Of a stretch of 39,565 nucleotides of DNA, positions 29,497-39,565 are shown piece after piece. Below the pieces are notes generated by a model. It was given only the letters and a program-made list of their open reading frames with translations, was not told the DNA's origin and searched no databases. Source of the stretch: Pseudomonadota bacterium (GTDB taxonomy: Bacteria; Pseudomonadota; Gammaproteobacteria; GCA-001735895); contig JADFJT010000014.1 in NCBI GenBank assembly GCA_022566015.1, positions 1 through 39,565 on the forward strand. Reading direction: 5' to 3'. Position 1 is the first letter of the stretch. The number at the start of each line of letters is the position of its first letter. A program made the translations under genes and the position numbers.

Positions 29497-31410
29497 ATGA
29501 AACCATTTTGTCTAAAAACATGGCTGATGTTGATACTGGCCATATCGATAAGCGCCTGCCAGTCGGTGCCTAAACCCACTATACCGAAAACGCCTGGCGA
29601 CATCGACGACAGTGGTTTACTCACTGAAGAGGAAGAGGAAATTCTATACGCCTTTTCCCTGGAAACCGAAGAGAGCTGGATGCAGGCTGCGGAAGCCTAT
29701 CAGAATCTAGCTGAAAAAAGCACGCAACCTGGACGCTCAACTTATTTTATCAGTGCCGCACGGATGATTTATAAAGCCGAGCGCTACCGCTTCCTCGAAG
29801 TTTATTTTGAGTCTTTGCAGGAAGACGACATCCTGCCACAGGATCAGGAAAACAAGGCAACATTACTCGCTGGGGTTTATTTCGGCATCGGCAAAATATA
29901 TCAGAGCCTGGCAAACTTGCCCGATATCGAAACCATAAAGGACTTTCGCTTCAAGGCTCTCGCGCTCAAAATCAGAGCTCTGGGTGTGCTCGCGATCGGA
30001 AAACCCCTGGAAAGCGTTCGATTACGTATCCAGATTAGCAGGTTCCTTAGAAACGATAAAGAACTGGAAAACAACCACGAGTTCATCTGGGAGGCGCTCA
30101 ATCGACTCACTGAGCGTTCGATAATTAAATCGTTATCGGAGCAACTCACCGCGGATATGCGCGGCTGGCTGGAATTAAATCTGATCGCTCGTCGTTCCAA
30201 TATGCTACCAGCAAAAATTGAACCCTGGGTTAGTCAGTGGTACCAGCTATACCGTGATCACCCTGCCGGCAAATATTTCGCGATCAATCTGCTTGAAGAC
30301 AGTAAGCGCATCTATATAAAGCCGCGCAGAATCGCGCTGATGTTACCGTTTTCCGGGCGCCTCAATAAAGTATCCCAGGCCATACAAAACGGATTCATGT
30401 ATGCCTATTATCAGGACAGGGATTTAAGCCCCGAGCTTGAAGTGATCGATGCCAGCACCGATCCTGCCGAGTTTAATATTCAATACCAAAAAGCTATTCA
30501 AGATGGCGCCGACTTTATCGTGGGTCCGATCAGTAAGGAGTTGGTCGGCATTTTGCTGAATCGGGAGAAAACCGAAGTTCCCACTCTGGCCCTTAACTAT
30601 GCAGAAGAAACCCAAAAAACCAATCTGGACCTGTACCAGTTTGGCTTAAGACCGGAGGACGAGGCCGAACAGATTGCCGATTTCGCGCTGGCCGAGGGTC
30701 GGAATCACGCGATCACATTAGTACCCGATACTAAATGGGGCGCCCGATTGCAGAAGGCATTCAGCGAACGCTTTGAAATGCTTGGAGGGCGTGTCGTGGG
30801 TACACAGGTCTATCCGTCGAAAGATAACGATTATTCGGCCGCGATTAAAAACCTGCTAAACCTGACCAACAGCGAACGTCGTCGCACCCTGATTCAGCAT
30901 ACCATTGGCCAGCAGACCAGCTTCGAGCCCAGGCGCCGCCAGGATGTCGACATGGTTTTTATCGCTGCTAACGCTCGACAGGCACGGCTGATCAAACCCC
31001 AACTAAAATTTCATCGTGCGCAGACACTACCCGTTTATGCCACGTCCCATATCTCATCCAGTACTGGTAATTCCGATAGTGATCGCGACCTGGACGAAAT
31101 TTTATTCGTTGAAATTCCGTGGATGCTCGACAATTCCCAAAGCAGGGATTATCGACAGGTACGAAAGTTATGGCCCGACGCCAGTAAGCGCTTTAGTCGG
31201 TTGTTTGCGCTCGGAATCGACGCTTACCGGATGATACCGTCATTGCGCAGACTGATGATTAATCCGGACGAATCCGAGTTGCTCAATACGGGACGATTAT
31301 CGGTCGATAAATATGGGCGTGTCAGACGCGCATTATTAATGGCAACTTTCCAGAAAGGCGTGTCTCAGATTTTGCAGCAATCACTGGAAACAGGCGTGAT
31401 AGGGCAATAA
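29497..31410 (+). CDS. lpoA: Penicillin-binding protein activator LpoA (LppC family lipoprotein)
   Basis: Lipobox ISAC; IALMLPFSGRLNKVSQAIQNGFMYAYY periplasmic-binding-like domain; synteny with rsmI/yraN. Confidence 0.93.
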   Translation: MKPFCLKTWLMLILAISISACQSVPKPTIPKTPGDIDDSGLLTEEEEEILYAFSLETEESWMQAAEAYQNLAEKSTQPGRSTYFISAARMIYKAERYRFLEVYFESLQEDDILPQDQENKATLLAGVYFGIGKIYQSLANLPDIETIKDFRFKALALKIRALGVLAIGKPLESVRLRIQISRFLRNDKELENNHEFIWEALNRLTERSIIKSLSEQLTADMRGWLELNLIARRSNMLPAKIEPWVSQWYQLYRDHPAGKYFAINLLEDSKRIYIKPRRIALMLPFSGRLNKVSQAIQNGFMYAYYQDRDLSPELEVIDASTDPAEFNIQYQKAIQDGADFIVGPISKELVGILLNREKTEVPTLALNYAEETQKTNLDLYQFGLRPEDEAEQIADFALAEGRNHAITLVPDTKWGARLQKAFSERFEMLGGRVVGTQVYPSKDNDYSAAIKNLLNLTNSERRRTLIQHTIGQQTSFEPRRRQDVDMVFIAANARQARLIKPQLKFHRAQTLPVYATSHISSSTGNSDSDRDLDEILFVEIPWMLDNSQSRDYRQVRKLWPDASKRFSRLFALGIDAYRMIPSLRRLMINPDESELLNTGRLSVDKYGRVRRALLMATFQKGVSQILQQSLETGVIGQ

Positions 31411-31421
31411 AACCGCTTATA

Positions 31422-31790
31422 ATGAACTGGAACAAGCGCAAAGGATTGCACTACGAAGCCCAGGCACGGGATTATCTGGTGCGCCGCGGCTTAAAACTCA
31501 TAACCGAAAACTACCATTGTCGCTTTGGCGAAATCGACCTGGTCATGCTGCACCAGCGGACGCTTTGTTTTATCGAGGTCAAGTTTCGTAAAAGTCAGGG
31601 ATATGGCGGGGCGATCTCGGCGATACCACCGCAAAAACAGCGAAAAATCATAAAAACTGCGCTATTCTTCATGGCCGAACACAAAACTATGGCGCAACGC
31701 GCAATGCGCTTCGATGCGCTGATCATTCAACAGGATTCAGATGGCGATAGCCCTGTCGACTGGATCCAAAACGCGTTTTATGCAGAGTAA
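31422..31790 (+). CDS. yraN: YraN family (UPF0102) endonuclease-like protein
   Basis: ARDYLVRRGLKLITENYHCRFGEIDLVMLHQRTLCFIEVKFR. Confidence 0.95.
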   Translation: MNWNKRKGLHYEAQARDYLVRRGLKLITENYHCRFGEIDLVMLHQRTLCFIEVKFRKSQGYGGAISAIPPQKQRKIIKTALFFMAEHKTMAQRAMRFDALIIQQDSDGDSPVDWIQNAFYAE

Positions 31791-32390
<600 letters not shown>

Positions 32391-32458
32391 ATTATGGCTC
32401 TTCGGAAAAATTAGCAACCCAGAGGCAATAACAATAAGGCGCTAAATCGTGTTTCGTC

Positions 32459-32600
32459 ATTCCGGCCCCTAAAGCCATTGCTTTCCGGAATAAAATCGAG
32501 CTTGCTGATCCGATCTGAAAAATGTCATTGTCTTCCCGCGGCATAAGCGCGGGAGCCAGTACTTCTATATTGTCTTTAGCCTGGACCGCCCTCCTGTGAT
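32459..32600. repeat. REP/MITE-like palindromic repeats
   Basis: ATTCCGG...CCGGAAT (32459-32491) and CCCGCG-GCATAAG-CGCGGG (32535-32553) in a TCATT..CCCGCG..CCAGTACTTCTATATTGTCTTTAGCCTGGA context. Confidence 0.5.
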
Positions 32601-32647
32601 CAAAAGCAATTTTAACGCAGAGAAAATGGTTCCGATGCAACCAATTA

Positions 32648-33295
32648 TTAAGTGAATATTAGATCGTAAATTTCATTTGGGTGTTCACATAACTCGTCCG
32701 CACCCGCGCATATCAACTCGTCCTTTGACCCGTAACCCCACAATACACCTAAGGTTTTCAGGCCATTATTTTTTGCGCCAATAATATCGAAACTTCGGTC
32801 ACCTATCATCACTGCATTTCGAGGCGAGATGCCTTCGCTCCTTAACACATGATCTATAAGTTCAGTTTTATCGCTCAGTGACCCGTCGAGGTTACTCCCA
32901 TACACCACCTTAAAATATCGACTCAATTTAAATTGCTCGATTATTCGTTCGGCAATAATGGCCAATTTTGAAGTGACTACATAGATTGATTCAGCTTTAC
33001 CAGTTATTTGATCCAGGCACTCGGAAATTCCATCGTATATCTGATTTTCGCGCAGCCCTGTAGTCGAATAACGTTCGCGATAAAGTAACACTGCATCTTT
33101 GGCAGTGGCGTCGTTTCCACATAACTCTCTAAGCGTATCTTGTAGCGGTGGACCGATATACGATTCAAAATTGGTATCTGACTCGATCTCGATATTCAGT
33201 TTTGAAAGTGCAAATCGAATACAGGCTATAAACCCTTCTTTTGGGTCGGTTAAGGTTCCGTCCAGATCGAAAAAAACGTGCATTAAATTTCCCAA
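32648..33295 (-). CDS. HAD family hydrolase (phosphoglycolate phosphatase-like)
   Basis: VFFDLDGTLTDPKEGF, MIGDRSFDIIGAKNNGLKTLGVLWGYG. Confidence 0.93.
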   Translation of the reverse strand: MGNLMHVFFDLDGTLTDPKEGFIACIRFALSKLNIEIESDTNFESYIGPPLQDTLRELCGNDATAKDAVLLYRERYSTTGLRENQIYDGISECLDQITGKAESIYVVTSKLAIIAERIIEQFKLSRYFKVVYGSNLDGSLSDKTELIDHVLRSEGISPRNAVMIGDRSFDIIGAKNNGLKTLGVLWGYGSKDELICAGADELCEHPNEIYDLIFT

Positions 33296-33437
33296 TTCAT
33301 CGATGTCCCCTACGACAGGTAGACATACTACCTATATAGCGGGACTACTTTTCGTGTATGACGTAGAGGATCAAGAGTTAGATTTTGAATCGCACCGTGT
33401 AACATTGCGATAATTGATACAGCATTTAGCAGCAGGT

Positions 33438-33833
33438 TTACTCGACGATTTTCAAACCCGGGCGGCTAGACTTTTTCATTTTACCCGTTCCGCCTGCTGT
33501 GTCGTCCGCTTCTGAAGTTTGCTCTGAATCGGGCGTGAACATCATTCCTTCTCCATTTTCTCGGGCGTAGATCGCGAGAATGGATTCTATTGGGCAATAT
33601 ATGTCTTGTGCCACGCCACCGAAACGGGCTGAAAATGACAGGTAGTCGTTGGTCATGTCCAGCTTGTCGATTGCGGATGGTGCCAGATTCAACACCAACT
33701 TGGAGTCGGTCGCAAGACCGCTAGGAACAGTGACTCCCTTATAATTGGTATCGACCAGAATATAGGGCGTTACTTCATTATCCAGCAACCATTCGTAGAG
33801 GCCACGAATCAAATACGGTTTACTGGAACGCAT
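33438..33833 (-). CDS. sspB: ClpXP protease specificity-enhancing factor SspB
   Basis: RPYLIRGLYEWLLDN-type N-terminus, SFSARFGG, C-terminal RPGLKIVE. Confidence 0.95.
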   Translation of the reverse strand: MRSSKPYLIRGLYEWLLDNEVTPYILVDTNYKGVTVPSGLATDSKLVLNLAPSAIDKLDMTNDYLSFSARFGGVAQDIYCPIESILAIYARENGEGMMFTPDSEQTSEADDTAGGTGKMKKSSRPGLKIVE

Positions 33834-33836
33834 GTC

Positions 33837-34463
33837 TCAGGCGACCATGTCCCTTTCCTGTTCAGAAAGACTGGCCTGAAAAGAAGGTCGGGCGAATACC
33901 TTTATCATATAATCGGTCACTGGCTTCGCAGATGCGGGTAATTTAATACCGTAGTAGGGCAATCGCCACAAAATCGGGGCAATACTACAGTCCAGCAGGC
34001 TAAAATCGTTGGATAGAAAATAAGGCATGGCTGCGAATACTTCGGTCGAATTAATCAGGCTTTCGGTCAGTGCCTTCTTGGCCTGAGCTTTCTTTTTTTC
34101 GTTACCGCGTTCAATATCGTCGAGCAGGCTAAACCAGTCGCTTTCTATGCGAAACAAAGCCAGGCGGCTCTTGGCACGTGATACCGGGTCAACCGGCATC
34201 AGGGGTGGATGTGGAAAACGCTCGTCCAAATACTCGATCAGCACCCGGGCATTGTAAAGCACGAGGTCCCGATCAACCATCGTGGGAACCGTGGCATAGG
34301 GATTCAGATCGAGCAGGTCTTCGGGCAGATTGTCCATATCGACATCGTGAATTTCTACTGTTATATCCTTCTCTGCAAGAACAATACGTGCACGATGGCA
34401 CTGCGGGTCTACTGGCGATGAGAAACAACTCATCACCGACCGACGATTAGCCTCTACTGACAT
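33837..34463 (-). CDS. sspA: Stringent starvation protein A (GST-like)
   Basis: CFSSPVDPQCHRARIVLAEKDI, adjacent to sspB. Confidence 0.95.
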   Translation of the reverse strand: MSVEANRRSVMSCFSSPVDPQCHRARIVLAEKDITVEIHDVDMDNLPEDLLDLNPYATVPTMVDRDLVLYNARVLIEYLDERFPHPPLMPVDPVSRAKSRLALFRIESDWFSLLDDIERGNEKKKAQAKKALTESLINSTEVFAAMPYFLSNDFSLLDCSIAPILWRLPYYGIKLPASAKPVTDYMIKVFARPSFQASLSEQERDMVA

Positions 34464-34478
34464 AATGAAACCTTTTGT

Positions 34479-35246
34479 TTAATGGATGTCTTTCCAAAAT
34501 TCTTTCTTAAGAAAATAAACCAGAACCAGAAATATGAGTAAAAAAATAATTACGCCCTTGCCGACATCAATACGCGTCTGCCGATAGGGCTCGGATAGAT
34601 AGTCGAGGAATCCAACCAAATCATACACGGTTTGGTCGTATTCAGCTTTTGACTGACTACCCGGTTTGATCAGGTCGAAACCGACAATAACTTCGTATTC
34701 AACATCTTTATTATTGATACGCTTTACCCGTGTTACCTTTTTGGCCTTCTGGTAACCCTGTAATTCGACCAGTACGTGCGGCATTGCCACCGGTAACACA
34801 CTGTTGTCCATACCTAGAGGATTAGACTCGTCGACATGAAAAGCACGCAAATAGTTGTATAGCCAATTAACACCCCGTGAGCGAGCAATCAAAGACAGGT
34901 CTAGTGGCACCACACCAAAGGCCTTTTCGGCGTATTCAGGCGTCATGGTGGCCTTCATCAGTTCGCCTACCTTGGTTTTCTCGCCGTTAACATCGGTGGT
35001 AAACACCAGGTTTTCGAGCACCTGTTCATCTGAAATTCCGAGATCCTGCCCAACCCGGTTATAGCGCGAATATGCCGCCGAATGACAACTCATGCAATAG
35101 TTTACGAAAGTTCGAGCACCTCGTTGCATCGACGCCTTATCATCCCAGTCGATCTCAATTTCATCGTTGGGATAGGTAGTGGATTCAACACCCCAGGCCA
35201 TAACAGGTGACAACAGGGTTGCGACAATAATTAACACCTTGTTCAT
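34479..35246 (-). CDS. petC: Cytochrome c1 of the bc1 complex
   Basis: Heme motif CMSCHS, C-terminal TM. Confidence 0.96.
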   Translation of the reverse strand: MNKVLIIVATLLSPVMAWGVESTTYPNDEIEIDWDDKASMQRGARTFVNYCMSCHSAAYSRYNRVGQDLGISDEQVLENLVFTTDVNGEKTKVGELMKATMTPEYAEKAFGVVPLDLSLIARSRGVNWLYNYLRAFHVDESNPLGMDNSVLPVAMPHVLVELQGYQKAKKVTRVKRINNKDVEYEVIVGFDLIKPGSQSKAEYDQTVYDLVGFLDYLSEPYRQTRIDVGKGVIIFLLIFLVLVYFLKKEFWKDIH

Positions 35247-36472
35247 TATTGAATCCTCTCTGGAACCGGTTTCGTCTTTTCGTTTTTACTAATCCACCAA
35301 AGACCCAGAAAGAATCCGAAATATCCGATGCTATATACCCGTGCGAAAAAAGTTCTGATATCGCTAAGCGGTAAGGCCCCGAGGTAACCAAGACCGACAA
35401 AACTGACCACCAGCATTGCCAACAACCATTTGAATGAAGTAGAACGATAGCGAATTGAATGCACTTTTCCGCGATCTATCCAGGGCAGGATAAACAGCAT
35501 GAAAATAGCGGCGAACATTAAAATTACGCCTATTAACTTATCCGGTACAGCGCGCAAGATCGCATAATAGGGCGTGAAATACCACACTGGCGCGATGTGC
35601 TCGGGGGTTTGATACTGATTAGCCGGCACAAAATTCGCGTGCTCCAGGAAATACCCACCCATTTCAGGCATGAAAAATACCACCACGCTAAACAATATCA
35701 GGAACACGACTACGCCGACCAAATCCTTCACTGAATAATAAGGGTGAAATGGGATTCCATCGAGCGGATTACCATCTTCATCCTTGTACTTCTTGATTTC
35801 TATTCCTTCGGGGTTATTCGAACCCACCTCGTGCAGTGCGAGAATATGCATCACCACGAGCATTATCAGCACCAGCGGAACCGCTACCACGTGCAACGCG
35901 AAAAACCGATGCAAAGTAGCGTCAGCAATGACAAAATCACCGCGAATCCATAAAGTCAGGTCGTCGCCGATTACCGGAATAGCACCGAACAACGAGATGA
36001 TCACCTGTGCACCCCAGTAAGACATTTGCCCCCAGGGCAGCAGGTATCCCATGAAGGCTTCGGCCATCAATGCAAGATAGATAAACATGCCAAATAACCA
36101 GATCAATTCGCGCGGTTTCTGGTACGAACCGTACATTACGCCGCGAAACATATGCAGGTAGACCACGATGAAAAATGCCGAGGAACCGGTCGAATGCAGA
36201 TACCGAATCAGCCAGCCCCAGTCGACATCGCGCATAATGTACTCAACCGATATAAAGGCTAGGTCGCCATCGGGCTTGTAATGCATGGTTAAAAATATGC
36301 CGGTCACAATTTGTATCACCAGCACCAACAGTGCCAGCGATCCAAAGAAATACCAGAAGTTGAAATTTTTCGGCGCGTAATATTTGGACAGATGCTCTTC
36401 CCACATTTTTGTCAGCGGAAAACGCGCATCGATCCAGCCCATAATACCGTTCTTAGATGAATTATCGCTCAT
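35246..36472 (-). CDS. petB: Cytochrome b of the bc1 complex
   Basis: LLPWGQMSYWGAQVI, multiple TM, conserved histidines. Confidence 0.97.
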   Translation of the reverse strand: MSDNSSKNGIMGWIDARFPLTKMWEEHLSKYYAPKNFNFWYFFGSLALLVLVIQIVTGIFLTMHYKPDGDLAFISVEYIMRDVDWGWLIRYLHSTGSSAFFIVVYLHMFRGVMYGSYQKPRELIWLFGMFIYLALMAEAFMGYLLPWGQMSYWGAQVIISLFGAIPVIGDDLTLWIRGDFVIADATLHRFFALHVVAVPLVLIMLVVMHILALHEVGSNNPEGIEIKKYKDEDGNPLDGIPFHPYYSVKDLVGVVVFLILFSVVVFFMPEMGGYFLEHANFVPANQYQTPEHIAPVWYFTPYYAILRAVPDKLIGVILMFAAIFMLFILPWIDRGKVHSIRYRSTSFKWLLAMLVVSFVGLGYLGALPLSDIRTFFARVYSIGYFGFFLGLWWISKNEKTKPVPERIQ

Positions 36473-37050
36473 TATGCCACTCCATCCTCACCAATCAGAA
36501 TCAGGCCGTCATCGATGTAATAATGCGGTGGAACAGTTAAATTCGTTGGCGCGGGAACACCGCTGTAGACACGACCGGAAAAGTCAAACTTGGAACCATG
36601 ACAGGGACAAAAGAACCCGCCCAAAAAATCCGCCTCGATCATGTTGGGCCGATAAGTGGGTGAGCAGCCGAGATGCGTGCATATTCCTACTATAACCAGA
36701 TATTCCGGCTTTATTGAACGATGTTCATTCCTGGCATAATCCGGCTGGATACTGTCTTCGGAATCGGCATCGCGTAAATTTTCCGCCACTCTGGATAGCG
36801 TTGCCAGGGCTTTTTGATCGCGTCTAACTACCCACACTGGCTTTCCCTGCCATTTGAAAATAATTTGCTGACCCATCTCGAGTTTGCTGATATCGGCTTT
36901 TATCGGGGCACCAGCGGATCTAGCGCGTGCGCTAGGATTCCAGCTTTTTATAAATGGAACCGCAACGAAACCCGTACCGACAGCACCGACCACTACCGTC
37001 GCTGCAGTCAGGAAACGCCGCCGATCATTATCTGAAACTTCAGATGACAT
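36472..37050 (-). CDS. petA: Ubiquinol-cytochrome c reductase Rieske iron-sulfur subunit
   Basis: [10 protein letters not shown] and CPCHGSKFD; Tat-like RRRFLTA N-terminus. Confidence 0.97.
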   Translation of the reverse strand: MSSEVSDNDRRRFLTAATVVVGAVGTGFVAVPFIKSWNPSARARSAGAPIKADISKLEMGQQIIFKWQGKPVWVVRRDQKALATLSRVAENLRDADSEDSIQPDYARNEHRSIKPEYLVIVGICTHLGCSPTYRPNMIEADFLGGFFCPCHGSKFDFSGRVYSGVPAPTNLTVPPHYYIDDGLILIGEDGVA

Positions 37051-37079
37051 TAAAATTTAACCCCACTTTAATGAAGGTA

Positions 37080-37109
37080 GTCCCGGAATATACTGCCCAT
37101 ATTCGGGAC
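37080..37109. repeat. Inverted repeat upstream of petA
   Basis: GTCCCGGAATAT-ACTGCCC-ATATTCGGGAC (11 bp stem with one bulge). Confidence 0.65.
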
Positions 37110-37252
37110 ATAAAAAACGGCCGCTAGCATAGCCTAATTTGAGTTTTCCGTCGAGTACAATCATCGCTTACATCAGCCATTTAGCGAACATTAACAAATG
37201 AAATTATCACCCAGACTTTGCTTTGATAAAGGTTCCTGAAAAATCCTCTCGA

Positions 37253-38008
37253 TTAGACCGGATTGGGGATGTCAATAAACTGCTGCTGAACGCCAAATTT
37301 CTCGGCAATCAGGGATGCGAGTGCCTGCACGCCATACCGCTCAGTGGCATGATGACCTGCCGCAATATAGTGAATTCCTGTCTCCTTCGCATAATGAAAA
37401 GTTTGCTCTGACACTTCACCACTGATAAATGCATCGATACCGCGCTCGGCGGCCTGATCGATATAGCCTTGCGCAGCGCCGGTACACCAGGCAATAGATC
37501 GTATCGGCCGATCACCGGCGGAAATGGCCAAAGGTCGGGTATCAAGCCTGTCAGCTATCGACTGGGATAATTCATCCAGCGACATGACAGACTTGAGCTC
37601 CCCGCTAAATACGATATCGTGAAGTCCAACACTGCCAAAAGTATCTTGAACTTCCCACCCCATTACCCTGGCTAGTTGCGCATTATTACCTACTTGCGGG
37701 TGGGCATCGAGCGGCAAATGAAATGCCAACAGGTTAATATTGTTTTTAATTAACGCCCGGATACGTTTGCCTTTGAAGCCGATCAGCGGTTGCGCCTCTC
37801 CCTTCCAAAAATAACCATGGTGTACCAAAAGCGTGTCGGCCTTTGCTTCGATGGCAGCTTCGATCAAATCGAGGCACGCGCTAACCCCCGCGACTATATG
37901 ATGAACCTCCTGCGTGCTTTCGACTTGCAGGCCATTTGGACAATAGTCATCGAAATCAGCTACCTTTAGATAATCGTCGCAAAAATCGCAGAGTTGTTTT
38001 AATTGCAT
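37253..38008 (-). CDS. NIF3-like dinuclear metal center protein (YbgI family)
   Basis: DYCPNGLQVES, LLVHHGYFWKGE, GHHATERYG motifs. Confidence 0.93.
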   Translation of the reverse strand: MQLKQLCDFCDDYLKVADFDDYCPNGLQVESTQEVHHIVAGVSACLDLIEAAIEAKADTLLVHHGYFWKGEAQPLIGFKGKRIRALIKNNINLLAFHLPLDAHPQVGNNAQLARVMGWEVQDTFGSVGLHDIVFSGELKSVMSLDELSQSIADRLDTRPLAISAGDRPIRSIAWCTGAAQGYIDQAAERGIDAFISGEVSEQTFHYAKETGIHYIAAGHHATERYGVQALASLIAEKFGVQQQFIDIPNPV

Positions 38009-38354
38009 CTATATTATCCTCTGGAAAACTCTGATGTGTCAGAGACTGTATGCTACAGGGGTGAGTATTAGCGCCTGCTAAATCTGCACTTCACTCATCC
38101 ACCCGAGTTAGTTGTCGCCATTATCGGTGCTTAGATAAACATTGCTACGGGAACAATAACAACATTCACTATTTATTGAAATCTTTTCCCGAAGAAGCCC
38201 TAAATAACTAAAGTTCTGGCAGCGAATTTAATTTTAACATCCTCTTTCAGGGAAAGTTTCCCCCGGGATACACATCTCTGACGAAGCGACACTCGAACCC
38301 TGGCTATACCCCTTCCCACTGTCAGAGTTGCGTAATTAGTTACACAGCAAATAC

Positions 38355-38389
38355 TTGACATTTATTTATTTGGGATTATATTCCCAAAT
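38355..38389 (+). promoter_or_regulatory. Sigma70-type promoter with overlapping palindrome
   Basis: TTGACA-N16-TATATT; ATTTGGGA-TTATAT-TCCCAAAT spans the -10. Confidence 0.6.
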
Positions 38390-38451
38390 TTAAGGCAATT
38401 TAATTTATTCATCTCACTATGCCTTTATCGCGATCCGTGGAGGTTCACAAT

Positions 38452-39565
38452 ATGATTACACATAGTTTTATAGTTAAAGGAATGGCAATCACCGGCTTAG
38501 TCAGCATGCTGATTGCCTGTGGAGGTGGCGGAAATGGCACATCCAGTTCCGAATCCATAGTCGCCAGGGGTGTCATTACCAGCCTGGGCAGCATTTGGGT
38601 TAATGGCGTTGAGTATGAAACACCGAATGGCGGCTCATACTCGCAGGACGACAACACGAGTACAACTGCGTCTTATCAGGTCGGCCAGGTAGTCAGCATT
38701 CGCGGTATGCGCCATTCCGATGGCGTTTCGGGTACAGCCACCGAGGTCGATTATGAGGCTGAGCTCGAAGGCGCCGCCTCGGGTGGTGCCATAAATGGCG
38801 TAACCATTTTGATCGCATCCAGTGCTAACGTAGCATTTGCAAGCTTAGATGTTAACGGCAACCTGATCGACAACAACCGCTATGAGGTTTCGGGTTTCTG
38901 GCTGGATAACAGTACTATCGAAGCCACATTTGTCAAAGACGACGATGATGGCGATAGTGTCGACGAAGTAAGGGGTTTTGTCGAAGCTGTTCCCTCGGGT
39001 ACTTCACTAACGGTACACGGGCTTACTTACACCTACACCGGCATACCTGCTATTGCTGTCGGAGATTTGGTAGAAATTCACTTCGACCCCGATACGCTTA
39101 TCGCCTCACGAGTTGAGTTCGAAGACGACTTCTTCGACGGTCAGGCTGACGGCCAGGAAGTTGAAATTGAAGGCGCCGTCAATACTGATATTGCCGATCT
39201 CAGCGCTAATTGTGCCCTAGAGGCCGATTTCATGATCGACCTCACCTGCATCGACTGGGATTTCGTAGATAGCTGGGAAGATGGCCTCACAGGCCCAGTC
39301 GATATGGTTTCAGGACTTCGGGTCGAGGCAGAAGGTCACTTTAATGCAGACGGTCTATTACTCGCTGAAAAGATCAAGGGACGTGGCAACCAGGTAAGAA
39401 TTACTGCGATCGTAAGTAACGTCGACGGTACTGGTGGACCGGGAACCCTGGACGTATTTGGCGGCGCTATTCAGGTCACCACCCAAAGTGGGTTAACCGA
39501 AATTGAAGACACTATCTTCAATACAGGCGGATTTGAAATTAGAGGCATACGCACCGGCGCTACGT
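38452..39565 (+). CDS. DUF5666-type lipoprotein, truncated by the window end
   Basis: Open frame from ATG 38452: MITHSFIVKGMAITGLVSMLIACGGGG..., repeated ARGVITSLGSIWVNGVEYET / VEGFVEAV-like units; no stop before the window end, so absent from the ORF track. Confidence 0.8.
   Translation, partial: MITHSFIVKGMAITGLVSMLIACGGGGNGTSSSESIVARGVITSLGSIWVNGVEYETPNGGSYSQDDNTSTTASYQVGQVVSIRGMRHSDGVSGTATEVDYEAELEGAASGGAINGVTILIASSANVAFASLDVNGNLIDNNRYEVSGFWLDNSTIEATFVKDDDDGDSVDEVRGFVEAVPSGTSLTVHGLTYTYTGIPAIAVGDLVEIHFDPDTLIASRVEFEDDFFDGQADGQEVEIEGAVNTDIADLSANCALEADFMIDLTCIDWDFVDSWEDGLTGPVDMVSGLRVEAEGHFNADGLLLAEKIKGRGNQVRITAIVSNVDGTGGPGTLDVFGGAIQVTTQSGLTEIEDTIFNTGGFEIRGIRTGAT

Noticed and set aside
32392-32640. 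82-aa minus-strand ORF
   Set aside because: Overlaps palindromic repeat sequence and shows no recognisable domain; probably spurious.

Overview
Gammaproteobacterial chromosomal segment. (i) Positions 1-1730 hold a decayed integron: a truncated intI, an attI-side junction, a cassette with a clear attC, and a second cassette carrying a toxin-antitoxin pair whose toxin has an in-frame stop. A fragment of a Y1 (COG1943-type) transposase follows intI. (ii) Positions 1785-19430 hold a complete, tightly overlapping dcw division/cell-wall cluster on the minus strand (mraZ-rsmH-ftsL-ftsI-murE-murF-mraY-murD-ftsW-murG-murC-murB-ddlB-ftsQ-ftsA-ftsZ), preceded by rnpB (class A RNase P RNA). (iii) Positions ~20.04-28.56 kb hold accessory DNA between rnpB and rsmI, with a frameshifted DUF1330 gene, an internally deleted nitronate monooxygenase, an IS3-type OrfA remnant, a ComB-like 2-phosphosulfolactate phosphatase, GNAT, an OM beta-barrel-like protein, a fatty acid hydroxylase-family protein, and an aldehyde:ferredoxin oxidoreductase (AOR)-MoaD pair. 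(iv) The conserved rsmI/lpoA/yraN/diaA and sspB/sspA/petCBA blocks follow, then a NIF3-family gene and a DUF5666 lipoprotein cut by the window end. The most notable signal is the integron remnant: the first 6 bases of each cassette match that cassette's own R'' core site. All translations and alignments were done by eye; no database search was run.
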